Origin: Planctomycetaceae bacterium | GTDB taxonomy: Bacteria; Planctomycetota; Planctomycetia; Planctomycetales; Planctomycetaceae | Length of the DNA stretch: 64,000 nucleotides | Reading direction: 5' to 3' | NCBI GenBank assembly: GCA_021732785.1 | Contig: JAKFUG010000028.1 | Span: forward strand, 1-64,000 | In this document: piece after piece, positions 1-8,337 of the stretch | How the letters are laid out: every line of letters begins with the position of its first letter | How positions within the stretch are numbered: the first letter of the stretch is position 1 | Made by a program: the position numbers and the translations under genes | The notes under the pieces: generated by a model | Seen by the model: only the letters and a program-made list of their open reading frames with translations | Databases searched by the model: none | What the model was told of the DNA's origin: nothing

Positions 1-1219
1 AGGCTCCCAGTCCCGCGATGAACTCGAACGATTTGAAATACTGCTGCCGATACCGCATCCGGGCGCGATACGGCGTGATCGCCGTGCATTCGATCACGTC
101 GCTGTAGTAAATCCGAATCGAATCGCCATCGACGGTCGTGTTGTTGATCACCGCAAACGCGAATTCCAGATCTTTGGTCGTGAACGGGGCACCATCGGAC
201 CATTTCACGTCGTCCCGAAGGTGCAGGGTGGTGTACGTCTCTTCCTGCCGGTCGATCCAATCGTCTTTGGATAATTTCAGTTCGGCCTTGTTGGCGGCTT
301 TCAGTTCCGCCGTCAACGGGTTGTCTTCGTTCAACGGCGTGACGGTGAGGGAACCGTCTTCTGCCAGTTTGGATTTGCCGTAAATCTCCGCACCAACTTT
401 GACGGTATATTTTCCGGTGGGAATGCCGCTGATCGCGATCTTGCCCGCCGCGTCACTCCAGAGGTGATAACCGTTCCGCGGAGCACCAACGATCCGTTCC
501 TTCGCGAAGACTCCTACCCAGACGTTGCCCAGCGGTTTGCCGTCGTCGCCGAAGGTCGTGAGATCGATCTTCATGGGGACGGCTTTTTCGTCGCCCTTGG
601 GGGGAGCGACGTAGTCGATTTCCAAGGTCGCTACCGGTTCGCCACCACTGTCGCGCTTGATCCGCCGTTTTTTCCCGGTGGTGTTGGGCGACAATTTGAT
701 CGAGTCTTCGCGGTCCCATTTCGTGGCAATTAGCGGCTCGAATTCAAAGGTTTCCGGGTTCTGCCGAACCAGCGCTTCCATGATGTACTGACCAATATAC
801 GTCTGGACCGCCGATGTTTCGGTAATCGGGTTCAGCACTTTGGGTTCGGAATTGAACCGAATAATCACGGCATCTCCGGTTGCTTTTTCGCCCGGTTTGT
901 TGCGGGAGTGTTCATTGCCGACATCGGCCGGCAAGGCACCGGCGAGTTGCATCGTCTTCGCGCTGGTTTTGATGCGGGGAATCTTGATCCCGTCGACTTC
1001 GGTCATTAACTCAACGGACAGCGGATCCGACGAAGAAGCTGGGGTGGAACCGTTCGCGGCGACCGTTGCCCCCGTGATGGGATCTTTGCTGTCATCGGTG
1101 GTGGACTGCGACCCGGAAGAAGCAGGCGGGGTCGAGGGTTTCGATGATGACGTGCAACCGGGGGCGACGAGTGCCAGTCCCAGCAATCCCAAGAAATATG
1201 GTCGCAACGTCTTCTGCAT
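1..1219 (-). CDS. ABC-type peptide/nickel substrate-binding lipoprotein (family 5), 3' end outside window
   Basis: The open frame runs from an ATG at 1219 off the left edge, so only about 406 N-terminal residues are visible. Residues 1-22 form a basic start, a hydrophobic stretch and a cysteine (LVAPGC), which fits a lipoprotein signal. A Ser/Thr/Pro-rich linker follows. From about residue 107 the sequence resembles bacterial family 5 solute-binding proteins: VLNPITETSAVQTYIGQYI, a basic-rich stretch, then LRDDVKWSDGAPFTTKD, a family hallmark. Such proteins capture oligopeptides, nickel or similar ligands outside the membrane for an ABC importer. Between the two hallmark segments lies an insert of roughly 100 residues that reads like a carboxypeptidase-regulatory or Ig-like beta domain (GKIAISGIPTGKYTVKVGAE). 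Family assignment is good; the ligand is unknown and permease genes would lie off-window. Confidence 0.85.
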   Translation of the reverse strand, partial: MQKTLRPYFLGLLGLALVAPGCTSSSKPSTPPASSGSQSTTDDSKDPITGATVAANGSTPASSSDPLSVELMTEVDGIKIPRIKTSAKTMQLAGALPADVGNEHSRNKPGEKATGDAVIIRFNSEPKVLNPITETSAVQTYIGQYIMEALVRQNPETFEFEPLIATKWDREDSIKLSPNTTGKKRRIKRDSGGEPVATLEIDYVAPPKGDEKAVPMKIDLTTFGDDGKPLGNVWVGVFAKERIVGAPRNGYHLWSDAAGKIAISGIPTGKYTVKVGAEIYGKSKLAEDGSLTVTPLNEDNPLTAELKAANKAELKLSKDDWIDRQEETYTTLHLRDDVKWSDGAPFTTKDLEFAFAVINNTTVDGDSIRIYYSDVIECTAITPYRARMRYRQQYFKSFEFIAGLGA

Positions 1220-1335
1220 CGAGCCGTATCCTTCCGGAACATGCGGGCGCGACGATCACCCGGGGAGGGCAATCCGTCCGGCCCACCAGTCTTCAGAGCC
1301 GATTCTGGCAAACAGATGTCAAACTGGCAAGGTCG

Positions 1336-1424
1336 GCGGAAAGCGGAAGGCTGAAAGCAGAAAGCGGGGTGGATGCACTTGTGGAGGCCTCTTTGCTGTT
1401 CGCTTTGTGCTTTGAGCTTTCCGC
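1336..1424. repeat. Inverted heptamer tandem-repeat element, locus A
   Basis: Left arm 1338-1365 reads as four 7-bp units: GGAAAGC, GGAAGGC, TGAAAGC, AGAAAGC. The right arm 1395-1424, read on the minus strand, is GGAAAGC, TCAAAGC, ACAAAGC, GAACAGC. The arms are therefore degenerate short tandem repeats with period 7, placed head to head across about 30 bp. The element lies in the 298-bp spacer between the divergent substrate-binding and TPR genes. I saw no other gene or RNA in that spacer. Three other loci in this window have the same plan with other heptamers. Confidence 0.7.
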
Positions 1425-1517
1425 ATCCGGCACACCGCAATTGACCACTTCCGCCATTGTGGATACAACCCGGAATGCACGAATTGGCTTTCGGTTATGG
1501 CCACAAGGAGCGCAAGG

Positions 1518-2900
1518 ATGCGTCGCCCGTGGATCTGGTTGGTGTTGTCAACGGCAATGTGCGGATGCGGCTCTCGTGATGGAGCGCCGGCTTCTGCGAC
1601 AACGTCATTGCCGCTGTTGAGCATTCCCGCTTCGAATGACCCGGCCGTCAAAAAGGCGCTGGAGCTTCTCCAGCAGGGGCAGACGGACGAAGCCTTGGCG
1701 ATGGCGACCGCCGCGGTCAATCAGCACCCGGAAAATGCGGCGCTGTACGACGCGCGGGCGCACATCTCCCACGCGGCGGGTCAGATCAACGCCGCCCTGG
1801 CGGACCTACATCGGGCCGTGCAACTGGAACCAAAAAACGCGCGGTATCTGAACAATCGCGGTTTTCTGCTGCTTGGTTTGCACCAGATGGAAGCCGCATA
1901 TGCGGATTTCAATCTCGCGAATCAAAGCGATCCCGAACTCGTGAGCGTTTACAACAATCGAGCCCTCGTGGAGATCACGCGCGGACGCTTCCGCCAGGCG
2001 GTGGTCGATCTCGATGAAGCCTTGAAACGCGATCCGAAATACGTTGATGCGTTGAACAATCATGGATTCGCCCTGATGCAACTCGGACGGCTGGACCGGG
2101 CTCTCGCCGACTTCAACGCCGCCGTGACGTTCAATCCCAAATACACGAATGCGTGGAATAACCGCGGGCTGGTGAAGCGGCAGATGGGCGATCTCGAAGG
2201 AGCCATGCTCGATTTTACTCAGGCAATGTTGCTCGACCCGAACAATCCGAAATACTACGACCATCGCCACGATGTTTACCTGCTGCAGGGCGAGGTGAAG
2301 AAGGCGAAAGAAGACGAGCGGAAGATTCAGTTCCTCGTCGGATTGAAAGCCCTTTCGGAAGCGATCCAGCAAACACCGAAAGAACCGGCGGTTTACCTCG
2401 CTCGGGCCGATCATTACCGCAAGCAGGGTGATGAATCGTCCGCGCGGCGTGACTTCGATCAAGCCGTGACGTTGTCCCCGGCGAATGACACCACGGCGTT
2501 GCTGCGACGGGCCAGTTTCTTGCTCGAAACGAAAAATACTGCTGCGGCCATCGCCGACTGCGAACGGGTGTTGCAATTCGGACCGCATCAATTGGCGCAG
2601 TCGATTCGGGGTGATTGTCGCAAAGCCCAGCGCGACTACGACGGGGCGATTTCCGATTTCGAAGCGTCCAAACGCCTCGACGAAGCCGTGATTGAGACGT
2701 ATGCTTTGAAAGCGGACGATTTTGCCCGTCGCGGTAAGACCGAAGAGGCGGACCGACTTCGGGCCAAAGCGAGCGAATTGACGGCCATGCTGGAAAATTC
2801 GAAAGCAGCCTCCGGTGTCATCGCTCAACCCTTCCCGACTGAAGCGGAAGGAATTGATGTGAAACGAACCGCGGCTGTCGTCCAACCGCTGCCGGAGTGA
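1518..2900 (+). CDS. TPR-repeat lipoprotein
   Basis: The product is 460 residues. I chose the ATG at 1518 because AAGGAG sits seven bases before it; the in-frame ATG at 1497 lacks such a site. The N-terminus (MRRPWIWLVLSTAMCGCGS) looks like a lipoprotein signal ending in a Cys-Gly-Cys cluster. From about residue 40 to 410 the protein is a series of 34-residue tetratricopeptide repeats, with recurring patterns such as YNNRALVEITRGRFRQAVVD and WNNRGLVKRQMGDLEGAMLD. TPR arrays form helical scaffolds for protein-protein contact; here the scaffold would be tethered to a membrane and face outward. No catalytic domain is visible and partners are unknown. It is divergent from the substrate-binding gene and is followed by a long hairpin. 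Confidence 0.85.
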   Translation: MRRPWIWLVLSTAMCGCGSRDGAPASATTSLPLLSIPASNDPAVKKALELLQQGQTDEALAMATAAVNQHPENAALYDARAHISHAAGQINAALADLHRAVQLEPKNARYLNNRGFLLLGLHQMEAAYADFNLANQSDPELVSVYNNRALVEITRGRFRQAVVDLDEALKRDPKYVDALNNHGFALMQLGRLDRALADFNAAVTFNPKYTNAWNNRGLVKRQMGDLEGAMLDFTQAMLLDPNNPKYYDHRHDVYLLQGEVKKAKEDERKIQFLVGLKALSEAIQQTPKEPAVYLARADHYRKQGDESSARRDFDQAVTLSPANDTTALLRRASFLLETKNTAAAIADCERVLQFGPHQLAQSIRGDCRKAQRDYDGAISDFEASKRLDEAVIETYALKADDFARRGKTEEADRLRAKASELTAMLENSKAASGVIAQPFPTEAEGIDVKRTAAVVQPLPE

Positions 2901-2906
2901 AACGAA

Positions 2907-2994
2907 GTCGCCCTGTCGCTCCGCGACAGGAAACGCCGGTGATGACAACGCTTTGAATTGCCTCGGCTTTCCTGTCGCGGAGCGACAGGGCGAC
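2907..2994. repeat. Long inverted repeat, CCTGTCGCTCCGCGACAGG family, copy 1
   Basis: Arms 2907-2933 and 2968-2994 are perfect inverted copies (27 bp) around a 34-bp loop. Each arm is itself palindromic (CCTGTCGC-tcc-GCGACAGG), so it could fold as two small hairpins or one long one. It sits seven bases after the TPR stop codon. A second copy with the same core lies at 20074-20164. Confidence 0.85.
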
Positions 2995-3066
2995 AAAAGC
3001 ATGTTGGAGCGGGGGCTCTGGCATGAACGAGAACAGGATTGGCTCACGGACGGGGGGAGATTCCGC

Positions 3067-3870
3067 ATGGCAGTGTCGTTGCCCAGTAAGATTCAGGGGC
3101 CGGTCTCAGTGATCGGCGACGTTCACGGGCAGGTCGACAAGCTCGAAGCGGTGCTCGATCAATTGGCCGCACGGCCCGATTTCGACCAGCGCTGGCTCGT
3201 CTTCATGGGCGATTTCGTCGACCGCGGTCCCGATCCCAAAGCCGGGATCGACATGTTCCTGCGGTTGCTCAAGCAACACCCGAAAACCACGTCGGTGGCC
3301 GGCAATCACGAATTCGCGATGGGGGCATCGCTCGGCTGGTTTCCCACGGCGGAATATACCAACTGGGGCGAGCGCTGGGTCGCCCATTACGATTCGGACA
3401 CGACGTTCGCCTCGTATGGGGTGGCGCATGGCGATCTGGCCGGGCTGAATGCCGCGATGCCCGCCCGTCATAAAGAATTGTTGCTGCACTTGCCGTGGGT
3501 GGTGGAGCATCCGCAGTTTCTGTTCGTGCATGCGGGACTGGATCCAAATGCTCCCTACGACATGCAGTTGCGAATTTTGCGGCAAAAAGATTTCACGTTG
3601 AACCGCCCGCTGTGGTTGTGTTCAAAAACGTTTGTCGATTCCGATCCGCCGACGGATTGCCCGCTCGCGGTGGTGAGTGGCCATGTCCGCGTCCCCACGG
3701 TGCAGATTCGTCCGAAACGGGTGCTGTGTGACACCACCGGCGGGACCGAAGGCGAACTGAGCTGCGTGCTGTTGCCGGAACGAAAAGTGATTACGTCTGC
3801 CGGTCCCGCGGAACCGATGACCGTCGGTGCGGGCGCTGGAGGCAATGGCTCGTGGTGGAAGTTCTGGTAG
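3067..3870 (+). CDS. Calcineurin-like (PPP family) metallophosphatase
   Basis: The product is 267 residues if it starts at the ATG at 3067, which follows GGGGGAGA; upstream in-frame starts at 2953 and 3001 overlap or abut the hairpin repeat and are less likely. The metal-binding signatures are all present in order: GDVHG at 17-21, GDFVDRG at 48-54, GNHE at 79-82, a later HAGLD, and SGHVRV. This arrangement is typical of bacterial PPP serine/threonine phosphatases and of diadenosine tetraphosphatase (ApaH)-like enzymes. The substrate could be phosphoproteins or a dinucleotide; sequence alone does not decide. The C-terminal 20 residues are Gly-rich and end in WWKFW. A protein kinase lies 5 kb downstream but is not in the same transcription unit. 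Confidence 0.85.
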   Translation: MAVSLPSKIQGPVSVIGDVHGQVDKLEAVLDQLAARPDFDQRWLVFMGDFVDRGPDPKAGIDMFLRLLKQHPKTTSVAGNHEFAMGASLGWFPTAEYTNWGERWVAHYDSDTTFASYGVAHGDLAGLNAAMPARHKELLLHLPWVVEHPQFLFVHAGLDPNAPYDMQLRILRQKDFTLNRPLWLCSKTFVDSDPPTDCPLAVVSGHVRVPTVQIRPKRVLCDTTGGTEGELSCVLLPERKVITSAGPAEPMTVGAGAGGNGSWWKFW

Positions 3871-3936
3871 TTTTGCTCGCGCTTTGCAAAATCTCAGCGC
3901 AGGCGGTCTCTCGGGACCCGTCGCTTGCGCTTCGGG

Positions 3937-5217
3937 CTAGTTTGCCGTCACCGCGCGCCGCGCGGCCTGCCGGTGAAACGCGGCGTCTCGTTCATCGCCG
4001 GTGACTTTGAAGGCGTGCCGCAACAGGTGCTCTTGCGGTTCCGTCAGCGTCTTGCCGCGGCGTTCCATGGCAGCTCGCGCGGTGGCCAATCCGTCTTCCA
4101 GGGGGAAACCATCGGCGAGTTTGCCGTGCCAGACTCGGGAAAAAGACGGAATGTGCTTCGGCAGCAACTCACCGGCGGGCAAGACCTGGCACATGATGCC
4201 GACGGACGTCCCCGTGTTGAAGCAACTGCCGATGGCCGTTTTCGTGTGATCGCCGATGAAGCAGCCGACTTTCTTCTGGCCGCTTTCGATCGCTTCGCCG
4301 ATGAGCGGCACCTTCACAGTCGAGTAATCGTTTTTCAAATCACTGTTCGTGGTGAGCGCGCCGAGATTGCACCACGGTCCGACATAACCGTGACCGAGAA
4401 AGCCGTCGTGGTATTTGTTGACGTAACCGTGCAGGATCGCCCCTTCGATCTCGCCACCGACGCGGCAGACCGGGCCGATCGATGTCCCTTCGCGCAGATT
4501 GGTGCGGAACAATTGTGACTCGCGACCGATGTAGCACGGTCCTTCCAATCGCGTGAACGCCTGGACCATCGCGCCGACATCGACAAAGACCGGACCTTTG
4601 CGGGCGTCGATCACCACGAACGGGTCGATGGACGCCGTGGCATCCACATAGACATCGTTCAACGATCCCACGACCGCGGCTTGCGTTCCCGCCAAATCTT
4701 GTGGTGCGGATTTCGGCCGGGCGCGAAAATCGGCGATCAGTTGTTCGCTGTTGTGTGCAATCAAGTCCCACGGAAATTGTGCCAGTTTCCCGGCCGCTTT
4801 CACACGACGACGGCTGCGTGCCAGTTGCTCGGCGGCGGTCGCACAATCCTGCATCAGAAAGAGTGGCGTTTCCCACGGTTCGACGGTGATCCACGCCACT
4901 TCGCCATCGATCAATCCCGCGGCGTCGGGATCACACGCCGCTAAATCGCCGGGCGATGCCAGCCACCGCCCATTCAGCAGTAACGTTCTCCCCTGCGACA
5001 ACCATCGGGGGGCGTTGATCTGAGCTTCCGGATGATCTTCGAGGTAACTGTCGACAAGTTCAGGGCGGCAGAAAGCGCCCCATTCGGTGATGGGGAGAAA
5101 ACGCATGGCCCGTTCGCGTGCCGAAAAATGGCCGCAGAGGAGTTCAAACACCGGCCGCAACCACGTCAACGGCAAGAAGTTGACGGATTTATCATCTTCG
5201 AACAGGGCGATACGCAT
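3937..5217 (-). CDS. GlmU-like sugar nucleotidyltransferase / left-handed beta-helix acyltransferase
   Basis: The 426-residue product starts at the ATG at 5217, which is preceded by GGAGG with a six-base spacer; a longer frame upstream has no such site. The N-terminal half (MRIALFEDD, FLPLTWLRPVFELLCG) is a divergent nucleotidyltransferase-like region. From about residue 175 there are hexapeptide-type turns (VVGSLNDVYVDATASIDPFVVID, EGPCYIGRESQLFRTNLREGTSIG), followed by HGYVNKYHDGFLGHGYVG and NTGTSVG, as in the alternative GlmU-type proteins of Bacteroidetes and planctomycetes. The likely role is making or modifying a UDP-amino sugar such as UDP-GlcNAc for cell envelope synthesis. Substrate is inferred from the family only. 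The canonical nucleotidyltransferase LAAGxGTRM loop is not visible, which makes the first half's activity uncertain. Confidence 0.75.
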   Translation of the reverse strand: MRIALFEDDKSVNFLPLTWLRPVFELLCGHFSARERAMRFLPITEWGAFCRPELVDSYLEDHPEAQINAPRWLSQGRTLLLNGRWLASPGDLAACDPDAAGLIDGEVAWITVEPWETPLFLMQDCATAAEQLARSRRRVKAAGKLAQFPWDLIAHNSEQLIADFRARPKSAPQDLAGTQAAVVGSLNDVYVDATASIDPFVVIDARKGPVFVDVGAMVQAFTRLEGPCYIGRESQLFRTNLREGTSIGPVCRVGGEIEGAILHGYVNKYHDGFLGHGYVGPWCNLGALTTNSDLKNDYSTVKVPLIGEAIESGQKKVGCFIGDHTKTAIGSCFNTGTSVGIMCQVLPAGELLPKHIPSFSRVWHGKLADGFPLEDGLATARAAMERRGKTLTEPQEHLLRHAFKVTGDERDAAFHRQAARRAVTAN

Positions 5218-5287
5218 CGGAATCCTCCATGAATCCGCGGGAATGTATCGCAATCCTGCCGATGTGCGAAGATGAACCCACGCCATC

Positions 5288-5381
5288 GTTTAGCCGCGAC
5301 CCGGTAGGGCAACGCCGGGTTGAGCGGACGACATGCGCCGTATGCACCATCTGGCGCTCCCCTGCCGGTGCGCGGCTAAAC
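5288..5381. repeat. Imperfect long inverted repeat upstream of gap
   Basis: The left arm begins GTTTAGCCGCG at 5288 and the right arm ends CGCGGCTAAAC at 5381. The outer 11 bp are perfect; pairing continues imperfectly for about 35 bp through CCGG/CCGG and AGGG/CCCT blocks. It fills most of the spacer between the divergent GlmU-like gene and gap and ends 13 bp before the gap promoter. Confidence 0.65.
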
Positions 5382-5394
5382 GGCGGCGCTAAAC

Positions 5395-5423
5395 TTGTGG
5401 TGCGACACGACGTTCCCTATAAT
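5395..5423 (+). promoter_or_regulatory. Sigma-70-like promoter for gap
   Basis: TTGTGG at 5395-5400 and TATAAT at 5418-5423 are separated by 17 bp. The -10 box is a perfect consensus match and lies about 100 bp before the gap start, leaving a roughly 95-base leader. No terminator-like fold was noticed in the leader. Confidence 0.6.
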
Positions 5424-5524
5424 TCCGCTGGTTCGTACACTGAAACCGTGTCGCGGAGACGACTTGTGATCCGCCCCCGTGTGGGACGATCCCGTGTCCG
5501 GTTTCGTTTGTCAGGAGTTGATCT

Positions 5525-6550
5525 GTGGCCCCGGTTCGCGTCGGTATTAATGGTTTCGGTCGGATTGGTCGCATTGCGTTTCGGGCGATGGCGGCCCGTC
5601 CCAGCGAATTTGAAATTGTCGCCATCAACGACTTGGGCAAGCCGGACGCTCTGGCCACCCTCTTGAAATATGACAGCGTTCAAGGTCGGTTCCCCGGCAC
5701 CGTGACCTGCGAAGGCGATTCGATCATCGTCAACGGCAAGGCGGTCAAAGTGGTCGCCGAACGCGATCCGTCGAAGCTGCCGTGGAAAGATCTCGGCGTC
5801 GAAATCGCCCTCGAATCGACCGGGTTCTTCACCGGCCGGGCGAAGGATGGCAAGCCGGGTTACGACAGCCACATCGCGGCTGGTGCTCGTAAGGTGATTC
5901 TGTCGGCCCCGGCCAAAGATAAGCCGGACATGACCGTCGTGATGGGGGTGAACTGCGATCAGCTCACCGCCGAACACAAGACGATCTCGAATGCCAGTTG
6001 TACGACGAACTGCCTCGCACCGGTCGCCATGATTCTGCAGGAGAAGTTCGGCATCGCCCGCGGATTGATGACGACTTGCCATGCTTACACCAACGACCAG
6101 CGCGTGTCGGATCAGTTGCACGACAATATCTACCGTTCCCGTGCGGCAGCGATCAACATCATTCCGACCACCACAGGTGCCGCGAAGGCTGTGGGTGAAG
6201 TGTTGCCGGCACTGAACGGCAAGCTCACGGGGATTTCGCTTCGCGTGCCGGTGCCGGTCGGCAGCATTGTCGACCTCGTGGTGGAAGTCGAAAAGGACGT
6301 CACCGTTGAGGAAATCAATGCCGCAATGAAGGAAGCCTCGGAAGGCCGCCTGAAGGGCATCCTCGAATACTGTGTCGACCCGATCGTCTCCAGTGACGTC
6401 ATTGGCAACCCTGCCAGCAGCATCTTCCACGCCGAGTGGACGATGGTGATGCAGAAGCGGATGGTCAAGATCCTGAGTTGGTACGATAACGAGTTCGGTT
6501 ACTCAAACCGCACCGCCGACCTGATCGCCAAGGTGGCGAAGCTCGGCTAA
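5525..6550 (+). CDS. gap: Type I glyceraldehyde-3-phosphate dehydrogenase
   Basis: The 341-residue product begins at a GTG preceded by CAGGAG with a good spacer. It has the Rossmann start [10 protein letters not shown] (7-16), the acidic NDLG segment that favours NAD binding (35-38), and the active site SNASCTTNC with catalytic Cys159. Later conserved blocks are [25 protein letters not shown] and [12 protein letters not shown]. Full family length. It catalyses the NAD-dependent, phosphate-dependent oxidation of glyceraldehyde 3-phosphate in glycolysis and the reverse step in gluconeogenesis. It is followed by a hairpin with a T-rich tail and then by rpe, another sugar-phosphate enzyme. Confidence 0.97.
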   Translation: MAPVRVGINGFGRIGRIAFRAMAARPSEFEIVAINDLGKPDALATLLKYDSVQGRFPGTVTCEGDSIIVNGKAVKVVAERDPSKLPWKDLGVEIALESTGFFTGRAKDGKPGYDSHIAAGARKVILSAPAKDKPDMTVVMGVNCDQLTAEHKTISNASCTTNCLAPVAMILQEKFGIARGLMTTCHAYTNDQRVSDQLHDNIYRSRAAAINIIPTTTGAAKAVGEVLPALNGKLTGISLRVPVPVGSIVDLVVEVEKDVTVEEINAAMKEASEGRLKGILEYCVDPIVSSDVIGNPASSIFHAEWTMVMQKRMVKILSWYDNEFGYSNRTADLIAKVAKLG

Positions 6551-6580
6551 TCTCGCGGTACGGATGTGATTGACCCCGGA

Positions 6581-6613
6581 AGCCCAGGGACTGCCGTCCC
6601 TGGGTTTCTGTTT
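6581..6613 (+). terminator. Hairpin with T-rich tail after gap (CCCAGGGA type)
   Basis: GCCCAGGGAC (6582-6591) pairs with GTCCCTGGGT (6596-6605) around a four-base loop, followed by TTCTGTTT. This fits a Rho-independent terminator or attenuator between gap and rpe. Near-identical stems occur at 11297-11318 and 33011-33037. Confidence 0.6.
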
Positions 6614-6632
6614 AACGGATGTGGATCGTTCG

Positions 6633-7316
6633 ATGCCGCAGCGATTACTCCCCGCCACGGGACCGATTATCGCCCCGTCGATGTTGAAGTGCGATTACGC
6701 CCATTTGGGCGAACAGATTGCGCAGTTGGATCGCGCCGGGGCGAAGGTGCTGCACTGGGACGTGATGGACGGCCATTTCGTCCCGAATTTGTCGTACGGC
6801 GCGATGGTCATCGCCGGGACGCGAAAACAGACCGATCTGTTTTTTGAAGCCCACCTGATGATCAGCGATCCGGAAAAATACCTCGACGATTACATCAAGG
6901 CCGGTTGTGATGCGATCACATTTCATATTGAAGCCGTGCCGGATCCACGCTCGCTGCTGAAACGCATTCGCGCTGCGGGTGTGCTCGCCGGCTTGGCGAT
7001 CAATCCGCAGACCCCGGTCGACGGTGTGATGCGCGTGCTGGATGATGTCGATAATGTCCTGGTGATGAGCGTCGAACCTGGCTTCGGCGGGCAATCGTTC
7101 ATGCCCGAAGTGTTGCCGAAGGTCACGCAGATTCGCCAAGCCGCGAACCCGCAAACGTTGATTTCCATCGACGGTGGGATTAGTCCCGAGACGATTTCCG
7201 CCGCCTCGAAAGCCGGGGCGCGGTTCTTCGTCTGCGGCAGTTCCATTTTCGATCAGTCGGATTTTGCTCACGCGATGGATAGCATGGCGACGCTGGCAAA
7301 CGCGGCGTCTGCATAA
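6633..7316 (+). CDS. rpe: Ribulose-phosphate 3-epimerase
   Basis: The product is 227 residues from the ATG at 6633. A longer frame begins at 6570 but would translate the terminator hairpin. A GTG at 6621 is another option. Family landmarks are [14 protein letters not shown] (12-25), [11 protein letters not shown] (42-52), the segment EAHLMI, the phosphate-binding [12 protein letters not shown], and DGGI near the C-terminus. The protein is a TIM-barrel metalloenzyme that interconverts ribulose 5-phosphate and xylulose 5-phosphate in the pentose phosphate pathway. Length matches the family. It is close to gap on one side and accD on the other, in the same direction. Confidence 0.95.
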   Translation: MPQRLLPATGPIIAPSMLKCDYAHLGEQIAQLDRAGAKVLHWDVMDGHFVPNLSYGAMVIAGTRKQTDLFFEAHLMISDPEKYLDDYIKAGCDAITFHIEAVPDPRSLLKRIRAAGVLAGLAINPQTPVDGVMRVLDDVDNVLVMSVEPGFGGQSFMPEVLPKVTQIRQAANPQTLISIDGGISPETISAASKAGARFFVCGSSIFDQSDFAHAMDSMATLANAASA

Positions 7317-7324
7317 ACCCAGAG

Positions 7325-8179
7325 ATGGACACGATGAGTACCGGACCGACCACGGAATCCCAAGACGACAGCCTCCCCAAAAAGCGGGGCGTGCCCGAAG
7401 GCCTCTGGATTCGTTGTGATTCCTGTCACAACACGGTGTTCCGCGCGCAGGTGGAACGCAATCTCCATCTGTGCCCGGACTGTGGCCACCATTTTACGGT
7501 TCCCGGGCAAGTCCGCGTGCAGCAATTGCTGGACGAAGACAGCTTCGAGGAATGGTGGACCGATCTCGAACCAAGCGATCCCCTCGGTTTTGTGGACTCC
7601 AAACCGTACAAAGACCGGCTGAAGAGCGAACAGAAGCGCACCGGCATGAAAGAAGCCTGCGTCGTCGGCCGCGGCTATTTGCGCGGTCGACCGTTGGTGC
7701 TCGGCCTCACCGATTCCGCGTTCATCATGGGGAGCATGGGTTCCGTCGTCGGCGAGAAATTGACGCGCGCCGTCGAACAAGCCACCGCCATGAAGTTGCC
7801 GCTGGTCATTGTCAGCGGTTCCGGCGGCGGGGCCCGTATGCACGAAGGCATTCTGTCGCTGATGCAGATGGGCAAAGTCTCCGCGGCATTGGCCCGTTAC
7901 CAGAAGAGCGGCGGTTTCTTCATCTCCGTGCTGACGAATCCCACGATGGGGGGCGTTGCCGCCAGCTTTGCTTCTTTGGGGGATATCGTGCTGGCCGAGC
8001 CGAAAGCCCTCATCGGTTTTGCCGGCCCGCGCGTCGTGAAAGCGACGTGCAAAATCGAATTGCCGCCGGGCTTTCAGACCAGCGAATTTCTGATGCAACA
8101 CGGTTTCGTCGACCGCATCGTCGCCCGCCCGCAACTCCGCGCCGAGATTTCCAAGCTGATCGATTATTGCAGCATGTGA
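7325..8179 (+). CDS. accD: Acetyl-CoA carboxylase carboxyltransferase subunit beta
   Basis: The 284-residue product starts nine bases after the rpe stop; an ATG three codons later (7334) is an alternative. It has the four-cysteine zinc ribbon typical of AccD (C31, C34, C50, C53), then the crotonase-like carboxyltransferase fold with [32 protein letters not shown] and [13 protein letters not shown]. Together with AccA it moves a carboxyl group from biotin carboxyl carrier protein to acetyl-CoA, forming malonyl-CoA for fatty acid synthesis. accA is not in this window, so the two subunits are encoded apart. The short gap to rpe suggests cotranscription. Confidence 0.95.
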   Translation: MDTMSTGPTTESQDDSLPKKRGVPEGLWIRCDSCHNTVFRAQVERNLHLCPDCGHHFTVPGQVRVQQLLDEDSFEEWWTDLEPSDPLGFVDSKPYKDRLKSEQKRTGMKEACVVGRGYLRGRPLVLGLTDSAFIMGSMGSVVGEKLTRAVEQATAMKLPLVIVSGSGGGARMHEGILSLMQMGKVSAALARYQKSGGFFISVLTNPTMGGVAASFASLGDIVLAEPKALIGFAGPRVVKATCKIELPPGFQTSEFLMQHGFVDRIVARPQLRAEISKLIDYCSM

Positions 8180-8182
8180 ATG

Positions 8183-8331
8183 GGCTGAGGGTCGATGGCT
8201 AAGGGCTAAGAGACGGAAGAAATGCCGCTCTTTTGGTCGTCGGCTGCTCTTGACGGCATCGCGTGATACATTGACGGAATCGCGGGGTGTTCTGCCTCCG
8301 GCCCTTAGCTCTCAGCCTTTAGCCATAAGCC
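8183..8331. repeat. Inverted heptamer tandem-repeat element, locus B (GGCTAAG type)
   Basis: The left arm 8183-8210 is GGCTGAG, GGTCGAT, GGCTAAG, GGCTAAG. The right arm 8301-8331 read on the minus strand is GGCTTAT, GGCTAAA, GGCTGAG, AGCTAAG, GGC. The element occupies nearly the whole 158-bp spacer between accD and the kinase, and its right edge is six bases from the kinase start codon, which has no purine-rich ribosome-binding site of its own. The same heptamer recurs at 58604-58706. Confidence 0.8.
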
Positions 8332-8337
8332 ATCCCC

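Noticed and set aside
1806-3068. 420-codon minus-strand frame opposite the TPR gene
   Set aside because: The TPR repeats on the plus strand are decisive; the antisense frame also passes through the long hairpin.
5417-6430. 337-codon minus-strand frame opposite gap
   Set aside because: It is the complement of gap; the composition is typical of antisense frames.
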